Shown here: piece after piece, positions 9,480 to 17,901 of the stretch | Position numbering within the stretch: the stretch's first letter is position 1 | How the letters are laid out: the number at the start of each line of letters is the position of its first letter | Assembly (NCBI GenBank): GCA_016926155.1 | Contig: JAFGPC010000122.1 | Location: 27,549 to 91,548, forward strand | Length of the DNA: 64,000 bases | Reading direction: 5' to 3' | Origin: Sedimentisphaerales bacterium | GTDB taxonomy: Bacteria; Planctomycetota; Phycisphaerae; Sedimentisphaerales; Anaerohalosphaeraceae | Translations under genes and position numbers: made by a program | The notes under the pieces: model-generated | Seen by the model: the letters and a program-made list of their open reading frames with translations, nothing else | Databases searched by the model: none | Told to the model about the DNA's origin: nothing

Positions 9480-10265
9480 TCAAGGCGTAACGGAATAGCC
9501 CAACTTCCCCCAGACGGCGGTTTGAATTCTTTCCAGATCGGGGTTGTCGGGCTGGATCGATTCAGGGTAACTGTAAGCCTCGGGAGTGCTGTCTTCATAG
9601 CATTTTTCAGCCAGATCAATCGTTCGCTGATCGGACCACGACCAGAACTCGGAATGTGTATCGGCAAAAGAAAAGACATTGCCTCCGGATCCGTGACGTA
9701 TGGGGGTGGTATTCCACCACTGGGGACGATCATTATAGACCATCCAACAGGCATCCCAGTCACGAATAAAATCATCCAGGAAGACAATTCGGTTTCCAGT
9801 GTTTTTAATTTCATGCATGCTGGAGAGAATTGTTCCGCCATAGGCCTCGGTCGCCGGCACACCGCTTAGAGCATGGGTCATGCTGTAGGTACGAAGCTCA
9901 TCTTTTTTTGCAACGGGACAACGGAAAATTGCAGTCGTCTCCAAATATGGAAATAAAAGACCTTCTTCCAGAGCCTCTATCTGCAAGGCAACGGGTGCCT
10001 GCTCTGGATTAGTTGGATAGCCGGTTACAACACGGATCCATCCGTCATCCGCTGTAAAGGCCTTGGGAAATCGGCCGTCGTTTTCCTGAACGTAAAGCGT
10101 CCATGCGGTCGCTAAACTTTTTGTGTTATAAAGACACAGGGAACGTTTTCCGGCCTCTTTGGCGCGTTTGAGGGCGGGAATAAGCACGCTTAATAACAAT
10201 GCGATCACCGCAATCACTACCAGCAATTCAATTAACGTAAAACCCGCTTTGTTTTTTTTCCACAT
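9480..10265 (-). CDS. Type II pseudopilin-like protein (planctomycete H-X9-DG type)
   Basis: A 261-residue protein beginning with a class III prepilin leader: AGFTLIELLVVIAVIALLLS, with the Gly/Phe cleavage site and Glu5 of the mature protein. This is followed by a long hydrophobic helix and a globular domain. In the C-terminal part, GNVFSFADTHSEFW resembles the variant of the H-X9-DG motif that marks this planctomycete family, often found in dozens of copies per genome. The start at 10265 gives the expected short leader, although the ribosome binding site is poor. Such proteins are thought to act as minor pilins or secreted surface proteins. It sits alone, without pilus assembly genes nearby. 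Confidence 0.85.
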   Translation of the reverse strand: MWKKNKAGFTLIELLVVIAVIALLLSVLIPALKRAKEAGKRSLCLYNTKSLATAWTLYVQENDGRFPKAFTADDGWIRVVTGYPTNPEQAPVALQIEALEEGLLFPYLETTAIFRCPVAKKDELRTYSMTHALSGVPATEAYGGTILSSMHEIKNTGNRIVFLDDFIRDWDACWMVYNDRPQWWNTTPIRHGSGGNVFSFADTHSEFWSWSDQRTIDLAEKCYEDSTPEAYSYPESIQPDNPDLERIQTAVWGKLGYSVTP

Positions 10266-10820
10266 CCCTACGTCATCCGTTTCTTAGGAATATGCCAGGG
10301 GATAGGCTTTTGGACGGCCCATCCCCTGCTTAAATTATAACAGGATTTACATCCCCATGAGCCAGTTTTCAGCCATTAACGCAAAATCTTCAAGATTTAC
10401 GATGGTCTGCCCCTTTTTGTGCACCAATTGGCTATGGAGTAATATGTATTCGGACTAGTTCCAGTGCTGAATCCGTTGGATCTGGCAGATGGAACGGAAG
10501 CATTCTGGATTGATATAGTTCCAGGGTAGTGTATCGACCTCGAGCAGGTCTTCATAATCAGTTAAAACATAATTCCTCAAAAGATCCTTTGGAATTTCAA
10601 CATAGAGATGTATTGAGAATATTAGATATGGAACAGTCTGTTTTGTAGGCTTCGCTCTGACTGGAGGGAGGGGCGATGGGTTGGTTTATCGGGTATGACC
10701 GGGGACGTATCTAAGATTGAACTGGTTACATACGAGGTTTATAGATGCCCAAGGTTAAAAACGACAGATTCCTATAAGAATGAAGAGATGACTCATGGTA
10801 TGATTTCCTTAGGTTTTAAA
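10266..10820. other. Intergenic region with a decayed reading frame
   Basis: About 555 bp lie between two minus-strand genes. It contains a hairpin CAGGGGAT (10296-10303) / ATCCCCTG (10321-10328), in the leader of the pseudopilin gene, and a minus-strand remnant listed separately. Confidence 0.4.
10347..10690 (-). pseudogene. Possible remnant of a secreted protein with dockerin-like C-terminal tail
   Basis: On the minus strand one frame stays open for about 76 codons, is broken by a TAG at 10455-10457, and then continues to a TAA at 10347-10349. The last 16 residues read NLEDFALMAENWLMGM. The pattern D-F-A-x-(M/L)-A-x-x-W-L closes many planctomycete secreted proteins (dockerin-like tail). 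No start codon or ribosome binding site is visible, so at best this is the 3' end of a dead gene. The upstream part has no recognisable domain. Confidence 0.3.
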
Positions 10821-12149
10821 TTAAATCATATAGGGGGGACGCATCGCACGGGACCGCATCCGGTTGGCTTCGGGATCACTGACAAACTCAGCCTTGTGGA
10901 GATCGAACTTCAGGTTCCGCTTCAATTGCTCGCAAATATCCGCGGCCAGACAGATGTTCATGGATCGAACCATGACGTCAGGATTGGCTACCGTTGATCG
11001 GCGCGATCGGATACAGTCGAAGAAATCCCGTACATGGTTCAACGACCGTCCTGTCCGTCCTACATAATCCGCCAGTATTTTTTTGAATTCCCGTAACAGT
11101 AATGGGGATGAGACATCGGGCCCTGCATATCCATCGGCGGCGGCGGCCCATCCTTCGGGACCATCAAACCGCTCCCCACAAGCGCCATGCCAATACTCAC
11201 ATGGGTCCCATACCGAGCCGCTGACACGGAACAGAACCAACTTCACGCCGTTGGATAAGTGTGTCACCATTGTCTTTTCCGGACCTGCATATTCGAACTC
11301 GATGACGGACACGTTCGTCATATCGAGTCCGGCCAGGCTCTGGGCAACTGTGTGTGCGCCCCACATGGCGACATTGGTGGCAAAATCATAAAAGTGATAC
11401 CAGCCTCCTCCGTTCACATAACCGCTGTTGTAGGGGCGCCGGGGAGATGGACCGAGCCATATATCCCAGTCCAATTCATCCTTGGGAGGTTCGGGTTCGG
11501 CCGGTAGCCAGTCATGTCGAAAGCCATCCCGCCACCGAATGTCGGCGTATACGGTATGAATCGGGCCCAATCGGCCGGATCGAGCCATTTCTATGGCAAA
11601 CACATGATTCGGCTCGCTAAGCCGCTGGGCACCGGTTTGATAGATTCGGCCATACTGACGGGCGGTCTCCATGACTGCCTGCCCCTGTGCCATTGTAAGG
11701 CAGGCGGGCTTTTCGCAATAGACATCCTTGCCGGCCCGCATAGCCAGGATCGAAGCCAGTGCGTGCCAGCGATCGCCGGTGGCAATCAACACGGCATCCA
11801 CATCCGAGCGATCGGAGAGCAACTGTCGCATATCGCTATATTCGGCACAATCTTTATTGCCGTATTTGCCGTCGACCGTACTCTTGGCCGCCAGACGCCG
11901 GCTTTTCAGGACATCGCAGACGGCGACCCACTGCACATCCGGCTCGTTCAACATCCAAACCAAATCTCCGGAACCGCGGCCGCCCATTCCAATTCCGCCC
12001 ATCACAATACGTTCACTGGGAGCAACCCTTCCGCCGCGCCCCAGAGTTGAGACTGGAATATAATAGGGTAGCGTCGCCGCACCTGCCGCCATCATCCCAC
12101 GTGTTAGAAACTGACGCCGTGTGAGTGTCATACAATTATCAATTCGCAT
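10821..12149 (-). CDS. Tat-exported Gfo/Idh/MocA family oxidoreductase
   Basis: A 442-residue protein with a twin-arginine signal (LTRRQFLTRGMMAAGAATL) followed by a Gfo/Idh Rossmann domain: IVMGGIGMGGRGSGDLVW, then VDAVLIATGDRWHALASILA, then MRAGKDVYCEKPACLT with the conserved EKP. The second domain includes WRDGFRHDWLPAEPEPPKDE and YNSGYVNGGGWYHFYDF, typical of the planctomycete secreted subgroup, whose members probably work folded with bound NAD(P) in the periplasm or cell envelope. ATG 12149 is used because it precedes the Tat motif; a second ATG at 12131 is possible. The ribosome binding site is weak in both cases. The substrate is unknown. Confidence 0.88.
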   Translation of the reverse strand: MRIDNCMTLTRRQFLTRGMMAAGAATLPYYIPVSTLGRGGRVAPSERIVMGGIGMGGRGSGDLVWMLNEPDVQWVAVCDVLKSRRLAAKSTVDGKYGNKDCAEYSDMRQLLSDRSDVDAVLIATGDRWHALASILAMRAGKDVYCEKPACLTMAQGQAVMETARQYGRIYQTGAQRLSEPNHVFAIEMARSGRLGPIHTVYADIRWRDGFRHDWLPAEPEPPKDELDWDIWLGPSPRRPYNSGYVNGGGWYHFYDFATNVAMWGAHTVAQSLAGLDMTNVSVIEFEYAGPEKTMVTHLSNGVKLVLFRVSGSVWDPCEYWHGACGERFDGPEGWAAAADGYAGPDVSSPLLLREFKKILADYVGRTGRSLNHVRDFFDCIRSRRSTVANPDVMVRSMNICLAADICEQLKRNLKFDLHKAEFVSDPEANRMRSRAMRPPYMI

Positions 12150-12572
12150 AGGATTTTCGCTTTCTATTATTTATCTTGGATTTCAGGGTTTTCAGCCTTT
12201 AGGTATTCATTTTGAAAGATTAGTTTCCGATGATACAATAACCGAATGATCGTTGCGATAATGGGTATCTTTAGCCACCTGTTCCTGACTTTTTCTTTCA
12301 CCACATTTTCCATGCAAGAAGTTTATCATAAATCATTGCAATATCAACTTTTAAATGATATCACATGAGTACAATTCAGGTTTGTTATGTATTTCAGTAC
12401 TGCACGGTCTGTTTTTTTAAGATTTTTTGGAAATGAATAAATTGGGTAAGAATTTCCTATTATACTTATTCACTTTGAACCTCTGTAATTTACTTCTTTT
12501 TTTACTACTGATTTCCTATACTTGTATATCTTTTATTTTTATGTCTGAAAATTATTGCCTTGTTATGTGCTT
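12150..12572. other. Divergent intergenic region, AT-rich
   Basis: About 420 bp between the Tat oxidoreductase (minus) and iorA (plus). It becomes very AT-rich toward iorA, as expected for a promoter region, but I find no pair of boxes near consensus and no palindrome worth naming. Confidence 0.45.
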
Positions 12573-14351
12573 ATGAAAGAAGGAAAACAACGATTGAGAC
12601 AATTACTCAGCGGTAATGAAGCTATCGCACGCGGAGCATATGAAGCAGGGATCACTGTCGCGGCCGGCTATCCGGGTACCCCTTCGACGGAAATCCTTGA
12701 AAATGCCGTCCTGTATCGGGATGCCATATATTGTGAATGGTCCCCCAATGAAAAAGTGGCCTTCGAAATGGCGGCCGCAGCGTCCTGTGCCGGGGCTCGA
12801 TCCATCGTGACGATGAAGCATGTCGGATTGAACGTCGCAGCCGATCCGCTGATGACACTCAGCTATATCGGTGTAGAAGGCGGAATGGTCATCTGCGTAG
12901 CGGATGATCCGGGAATGCATTCTTCCCAAAACGAACAGGATACACGCCAGTATGCCCGATTTGCCAAAATTCCTATCTTCGAACCCTCTGATAGTCAGGA
13001 AGCCAAAGACTTCGTTAAAATCGGCATCACGGTTTCAGAAACCTACAAAACACCGGTAATTCTTCGTAGCACAACCCGTATCAGTCACTCTCGCAGCATT
13101 GTGGAGTTTGAGGGTCGACAAGAAAATCCCAAGCCCATCGGACTGGAAAAAAATCCGCCCCGTTTTGTTCCCATTCCCATTTGGGGGCGGAAGATGCGGA
13201 AAAAAGTTGAGGAACGTCTGCAACAGCTCAGCCAGGCCGCTGCCCAATCCCCCGCTAACCGTATCGAGTGGCGGGATCGCCAACTGAGAATTGTGACCAG
13301 CGGCATTGCCTACCAATACGCCCGCGAAGTATGGCCTGATGCTTCGATTTTAAAGCTTGGCTTTTCGTATCCCTATCCGAACCGCTTAATCCGCGAATTT
13401 GCCGACGGGGCAAACTCCCTGCTTGTCATCGAAGAACTGGATGACATTCTGGAACAGCACATTAAGGCCTTAGGGATTGCTTGCATAGGCCGAGACTATT
13501 TCCCGGGGATCGGAGAGCTTTCCGTGACTGTACTTCAGGAAAGCAGAGCTCGACTGGAAGGAAAAGAATTCTGCGGTATGTCTTCTCCGAAATATATCGA
13601 CTGTCTCCCAGCCCGCCCCCCGGTTTTGTGTCCGGGTTGTCCGCACCGTGGAATTTTCTCGGCGCTTGGAAAGCACGATGTTGTCGTCACTGGTGATATC
13701 GGTTGCTACAGTCTCGGAACCTTCAAGCCCCTCAATCGAATGGACATTATCCTTTGCATGGGCGGCGGCATTTCGATGGCCCATGGACTGGATAAGGCCG
13801 GTGAGAAAAAAAAGATCGTCGGTATTGTAGGGGATTCGACGTTTTTCCACTCCGGAATCACCGGCTTGCTGAATATTGTTTACAACAAAGGCTGTTCCAC
13901 AATCATTGTCGTGGATAATCGAAGCACCGCCATGACAGGACATCAGGAGCATCCCGGCACGGGTCTGACTCTGATGGGAGAAAAAACCACAGCTGTTTCC
14001 ATCGAACAGATCGGAAAGGCCTGTGGGATTGAACGGGTACACACCATCGATCCATACAATGTTAAAGAAACGCAGCGAATCATCAAGCAGGAATTGGAGT
14101 CGGAAAAACCGTCTCTGATCGTTTCACGGGCTGTCTGCCCACTTCGAGCACGACGGAAAGTCGGCGCTATTCGTCGAATTGAAAACGAAAAATGCAGGGC
14201 TTGCGGAGCCTGCCTGAAACTGGGTTGTCCGGCCATTGACGGAAGTAAGGAAAAACCGGAAATTAACGAATACCTTTGTTACGGCTGTGGTCTGTGTGAA
14301 CAGATGTGTCCATTCAAAGCAATTACCGATACTGAGGAAACAACGTCATGA
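12573..14351 (+). CDS. iorA: Indolepyruvate ferredoxin oxidoreductase, alpha subunit
   Basis: About 592 residues. With IorB it oxidatively decarboxylates indolepyruvate and other aryl 2-oxo acids to aryl-acetyl-CoA, passing electrons to ferredoxin. The N-terminal domain starts LLSGNEAIARGAYEAG and has AAGYPGTPSTEILE. The thiamine-diphosphate domain has CPGCPHRGIF, TGDIGCYSLG and GIVGDSTFFHSG. The C-terminus carries two [4Fe-4S] motifs, CRACGACLKLGCP and CYGCGLCEQMCP. ATG 12573 is chosen conservatively. It has no ribosome binding site, whereas a TTG near 12594 is preceded by AAGGA and would also match the family's usual N-terminus. It overlaps iorB by 4 bases (ATGA). Confidence 0.95.
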   Translation: MKEGKQRLRQLLSGNEAIARGAYEAGITVAAGYPGTPSTEILENAVLYRDAIYCEWSPNEKVAFEMAAAASCAGARSIVTMKHVGLNVAADPLMTLSYIGVEGGMVICVADDPGMHSSQNEQDTRQYARFAKIPIFEPSDSQEAKDFVKIGITVSETYKTPVILRSTTRISHSRSIVEFEGRQENPKPIGLEKNPPRFVPIPIWGRKMRKKVEERLQQLSQAAAQSPANRIEWRDRQLRIVTSGIAYQYAREVWPDASILKLGFSYPYPNRLIREFADGANSLLVIEELDDILEQHIKALGIACIGRDYFPGIGELSVTVLQESRARLEGKEFCGMSSPKYIDCLPARPPVLCPGCPHRGIFSALGKHDVVVTGDIGCYSLGTFKPLNRMDIILCMGGGISMAHGLDKAGEKKKIVGIVGDSTFFHSGITGLLNIVYNKGCSTIIVVDNRSTAMTGHQEHPGTGLTLMGEKTTAVSIEQIGKACGIERVHTIDPYNVKETQRIIKQELESEKPSLIVSRAVCPLRARRKVGAIRRIENEKCRACGACLKLGCPAIDGSKEKPEINEYLCYGCGLCEQMCPFKAITDTEETTS

Positions 14352-14935
14352 ACAGGCAGGATACCCAAAGTGTGGTTCTTGTGGGAGTAGGCGGGCAGGG
14401 AATTTTGCTGGCAAGCGAAATCGTCGCCCAGACCGCAATGAAGGCTGGGTATGATGTGAAAACCAATGAAGTGCACGGCATGGCCCAGAGAGGCGGTTCC
14501 GTGATTGCCCAGATTCGATACGGCAGTCAGGTCAACAGCCCTCTGGTAGCCAAAGGGACCGCGCGGGTACTGGGGGCCCTAGAGCGGATTGAAGCCTTGC
14601 GGTATGCCGATTATCTGACACCGGGAGGACTGGTTGTGGTCAATTCTCAGGCCATCACCCCCGTCACGGTATCAATGGGAGCCGCCACATACCCGGATAA
14701 CGCCGAAGACATGCTACAGGACCAGTTTGAAAACCTGATTTATTTTGACGCAGCCCAAAAGGCTATTGAACTAGGCAATATCCGAGTTGCAAATGTGGTC
14801 CTATTAGGGGTACTCTCCACAGGACTGGATCTTCCGGCGGAAACTTGGCGGAAATCGATTGCCACCTGCGTGAAATCAACCTATCAGGAATTAAATCTGA
14901 AGGCGTTTGAAGAAGGGAGGAATATGGCGGCATGA
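14348..14935 (+). CDS. iorB: Indolepyruvate ferredoxin oxidoreductase, beta subunit
   Basis: A 195-residue gamma-type 2-oxoacid oxidoreductase subunit. It opens with the family signature VVLVGVGGQGILLASEIVAQ and EVHGMAQRGGSVIAQIRYG, which bind CoA or hold the subunit interface. Length is normal for IorB. Its start overlaps the iorA stop, and its stop overlaps the start of the ligase gene (ATGA in both cases), which indicates translational coupling and fixed stoichiometry with IorA. Confidence 0.95.
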   Translation: MNRQDTQSVVLVGVGGQGILLASEIVAQTAMKAGYDVKTNEVHGMAQRGGSVIAQIRYGSQVNSPLVAKGTARVLGALERIEALRYADYLTPGGLVVVNSQAITPVTVSMGAATYPDNAEDMLQDQFENLIYFDAAQKAIELGNIRVANVVLLGVLSTGLDLPAETWRKSIATCVKSTYQELNLKAFEEGRNMAA

Positions 14936-16224
14936 ATACAGGTGAATACTTCCAGGAATCTTTGGAAACAATCTCTCCCAATGCCCTTCAGGCGATGCAG
15001 TCCGAACGTTTGCGAAACATTGTGAGGCATGTGTATGAACAAAATGAAGTCATGCGAAACCAGATACAGCAGCGAGGAATCGATCCTGAAAATATTCAGT
15101 CTGTTGAAGACATTTCCGCCCTTCCCCTGATGAACAAAGACCTGTTTCGTCAGTGCTATCCACTGGGTTTATGTTGTACTGCACCAAGCCAATTGGTGGA
15201 GATGCATATGTCCAGCGGATCTACAGGCACACCGGTTGTCATGCCCTATACAACAGCCGACTTGGAACAATGGGCTGAATGTATGGCCCGCTGTTATCGA
15301 ATGGCCGGAGCACGGCCGGGCGACCCTATACAGATCACCCCTTCTTTCGGATTGTTTAACGGCGGATTTGGAATGTATCACGGGGCGCGTGCTGCCGGAT
15401 TATTCATTATTCCCACTGGAGCGGGAAATACGCCACGACAGATCAAATTGGCAAAAGATTTCGGTACCCGGATTTTAACCGGCGTCGTCAGTTATGGAAT
15501 CCGGGTGATGGAGGTAATGCAGGAAATGCACGAACAATTACCCTCCCTGAAGATCGGAATCTTCGGGGCCGAGGTCTTTTCCGACTCCATGAAAAAGAAA
15601 ATCACGAACGGTCTGTGCGTAGAGGTTTTTGATATTTACGGCATGACGGAAACCGGCGGTGTCGGGACTCTCGGGATGGACTGCAAGGCCCATAATGGGA
15701 TCCATATCTGGGAAGATCACTATTTCGTAGAAATCCTGAAACCCGGCAGTGAAGAGCCCATACCAGACGGTCAACAGGGGGAATTAGTGGTCACCTCTTT
15801 GACTCGCCAGGCACTTCCTGTCATCCGCTTTCGTACGGGAGATCTGACCTGTATTCTCAGCCGAAAAACCTGTGATTGTGGCCGGACACATGTACGCGTG
15901 GCTCCCATTACCGGCCGCGTAGACGATATGCTGATTGTAAAGGGTGTGAACTTCTTCCCCAAACAGATCGAACAGGCTTTGATGCAGATTCCCGGAATCG
16001 GGACCAATTACCAGATTATTATCGAGGAGATCGAAGGGATTCAGGAGGTAACCGTCAACGTGGAAGCCGAGTCCTCTGTGACAGGATTTATGGTCGAAAA
16101 GGTTCTTAAAGAAGCCCTTGGATTCAGCCCCAAAGGTGATGTTTACCCCATTGGAAAGCTACCGAGGCAACCAGGCAAAGCCCAGCGGGTTTTCTACAGG
16201 GCCAAGGATGGTACGCTTCGGTAA
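14932..16224 (+). CDS. Phenylacetate-CoA ligase family protein (aryl acid:CoA ligase)
   Basis: A 430-residue AMP-forming ligase of the PaaK type. It has the P-loop-like MHMSSGSTGTPVVMPYT, the adenylate motif DIYGMTETGG, RFRTGDLT and the C-terminal hinge segment DDMLIVKGVNFFP. It would activate an aryl acetate to its CoA thioester, or run in reverse to make ATP-linked use of the aryl-acetyl-CoA produced by IorAB. The gene overlaps iorB by 4 bases. IorAB plus PaaK-like ligase is a common pairing in anaerobes that ferment aromatic amino acids. The exact acid (indoleacetate, phenylacetate or hydroxyphenylacetate) is not readable from sequence. Confidence 0.9.
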   Translation: MNTGEYFQESLETISPNALQAMQSERLRNIVRHVYEQNEVMRNQIQQRGIDPENIQSVEDISALPLMNKDLFRQCYPLGLCCTAPSQLVEMHMSSGSTGTPVVMPYTTADLEQWAECMARCYRMAGARPGDPIQITPSFGLFNGGFGMYHGARAAGLFIIPTGAGNTPRQIKLAKDFGTRILTGVVSYGIRVMEVMQEMHEQLPSLKIGIFGAEVFSDSMKKKITNGLCVEVFDIYGMTETGGVGTLGMDCKAHNGIHIWEDHYFVEILKPGSEEPIPDGQQGELVVTSLTRQALPVIRFRTGDLTCILSRKTCDCGRTHVRVAPITGRVDDMLIVKGVNFFPKQIEQALMQIPGIGTNYQIIIEEIEGIQEVTVNVEAESSVTGFMVEKVLKEALGFSPKGDVYPIGKLPRQPGKAQRVFYRAKDGTLR

Positions 16225-16258
16225 AACACTAACAATTGAATAAAAATAAACCAAAAAG

Positions 16259-16286
16259 TTGTATTTATTCATGAATCCTTTATAAT
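16259..16286 (+). promoter_or_regulatory. Putative internal promoter ahead of the TRAP genes
   Basis: A perfect TATAAT at 16281-16286 has TTGTAT 16 bases upstream (3 of 6 matches to the -35 consensus). It lies 75 bases before dctP in the 136-bp gap after the ligase gene and could allow separate expression of the transporter. Confidence 0.35.
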
Positions 16287-16360
16287 TGATATTTCTATAT
16301 ACAGAAACGTTTCCGCATGTATCTTTATAATGCACAGGCCTTTTTTGAAAGGATGAACAA

Positions 16361-17392
16361 ATGAAAAACGCCATTCCATTGTTTTTGTCGGCCCTTTTCA
16401 TTGCTTTTCTGCCGGCATGCAAAAAATCACAACCGACAGGCCAGCAACCCCAAACGGAAGTTATCAAGCTAACCTATGCCAACTTCCCTCCTGCTTCCAC
16501 CTTCCCCTGTGTGCAGATGGAACGCTGGAAGGAAGAGGTGGAAAAACGCACCAAGGGACAAGTAGAAATCCAGACTTTTCCCGGAGGAACACTGCTGGAA
16601 GCCAAAGACATGATGGACGGGATCATCAATAATCAGGCGGACATTGGCTGTCTGTGTATGGCTTATCAACCGGGACGTTTTCTTCTTACCAACGCCACAT
16701 CCTTGCCGCTGAAAATTCCCAATTCCAAAGTTGGAAGCCGGGTCTTGTGGGAACTCTATAATAACTACAAACCCGAATCGTTCTCTCAGGTGAAAGTGCT
16801 GACCATGTTTACAACCGCCCCCTCCAACATCATGTCGAAAAAAGCAATTCGCACTCTGAAGGACATCCAGGGATTGGACCTTCGCGCTTCGGGCGGAGCG
16901 GCCCAAATCCTGAAGGCCTGGGGAGCAAATCAAGTGGGTATGCCAATGTCTGCGACACCCGAAGCACTACAAAAAGGAGTGGTCCAGGGATTATTTTCCT
17001 CCGTCGAAGTCATGAAAGATTTTAACTATGCGGAAATGTGTAAATACGTTACGATGACTGATACTGTAATCTATCCATTTGCGGTCGTTATGAATCAGAA
17101 GAAATGGGATGCCTTGCCGGATTCCGTAAAGCAGGTAATGGATGAATTGGCACTGGAGCAGGCAGTATGGACCGGGGAATACATGGACCAGCACGCCCGG
17201 GATGCGCTCGAATGGTCAAAGAAAACGTATCAAGTGGAAGTCATTGAATTAACCCCTCAGCAAAAAGAAGAATGGAATAAACTCTTGGCGCCGATCATGA
17301 ATGAGTGGATCGCACAAGCAGAAGAAAAAGCATTACCCGCAAAAGAAATTGTGCAGAACCTGCAAACTCTGATTCAAAACCATTCTCAATAA
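16361..17392 (+). CDS. dctP: TRAP transporter substrate-binding protein, DctP family (lipoprotein)
   Basis: A 343-residue periplasmic binding protein with a lipoprotein signal (FIAFLPAC, Cys at residue 20). The DctP fold is seen in TYANFPPASTFPCVQMERW, VEIQTFPGGTLLEAKDMMDG and TLKDIQGLDLRASGGAAQIL, where the Arg is the residue that normally salt-bridges the carboxylate of the ligand. AAGGATG precedes the start. It delivers a carboxylic acid to the DctQM permease encoded next. Because it follows the iorAB-ligase genes, an aryl or branched 2-oxo acid is a reasonable but untested ligand. Confidence 0.93.
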   Translation: MKNAIPLFLSALFIAFLPACKKSQPTGQQPQTEVIKLTYANFPPASTFPCVQMERWKEEVEKRTKGQVEIQTFPGGTLLEAKDMMDGIINNQADIGCLCMAYQPGRFLLTNATSLPLKIPNSKVGSRVLWELYNNYKPESFSQVKVLTMFTTAPSNIMSKKAIRTLKDIQGLDLRASGGAAQILKAWGANQVGMPMSATPEALQKGVVQGLFSSVEVMKDFNYAEMCKYVTMTDTVIYPFAVVMNQKKWDALPDSVKQVMDELALEQAVWTGEYMDQHARDALEWSKKTYQVEVIELTPQQKEEWNKLLAPIMNEWIAQAEEKALPAKEIVQNLQTLIQNHSQ

Positions 17393-17403
17393 GATCATAA
17401 ACC

Positions 17404-17901
17404 ATGCGAATTGAGTCGTTATCCAGAATTGAGCTTTTTTTGCAGAAAGCCCTGATGGCCGTGTCGGCCTTCTTCCTGCTGGCCATGGTCGGAATTACCT
17501 GTGCGGATATCCTGCTTCGACTGTTTTACCAACCGCTTCCCGGTGTGTTTGAACTGATGGGACTGTCCGGCGCACTGGTAGCGGCTTGTGCGCTGGGATA
17601 CACCCAGCGAAAAAAAGACCATCTAGCCGTGGATATTCTGACTAATATGTTTCCCATGCCGATTCAAAAAGGTCTGGATATTTTCAACCGAGCTATTTGT
17701 ATGCTGTTCTGCGCCGCCGCTGCCTGGCAAATCGCCAAACTGGCCACGACCCTGATGAAAATGGGAGAATTGACTGAAACACTGCGAATTATCTATTACC
17801 CTTTTACATATGGGGTGGCGGCCGGTTTCGGATTGCTTACTTTTGTGTTCTTTATTGAACTGCTGAAAACCCTATCCGGCTACCCAGAGGAATCCCCATG
17901 A
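17404..17901 (+). CDS. dctQ: TRAP transporter small permease, DctQ family
   Basis: A 165-residue protein with four membrane helices (about residues 16-37, 47-66, 88-108 and 130-152), the standard DctQ topology. It begins 11 bp after dctP and overlaps dctM by 4 bases. It forms the membrane partner of DctM in sodium-driven uptake. Confidence 0.9.
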   Translation: MRIESLSRIELFLQKALMAVSAFFLLAMVGITCADILLRLFYQPLPGVFELMGLSGALVAACALGYTQRKKDHLAVDILTNMFPMPIQKGLDIFNRAICMLFCAAAAWQIAKLATTLMKMGELTETLRIIYYPFTYGVAAGFGLLTFVFFIELLKTLSGYPEESP

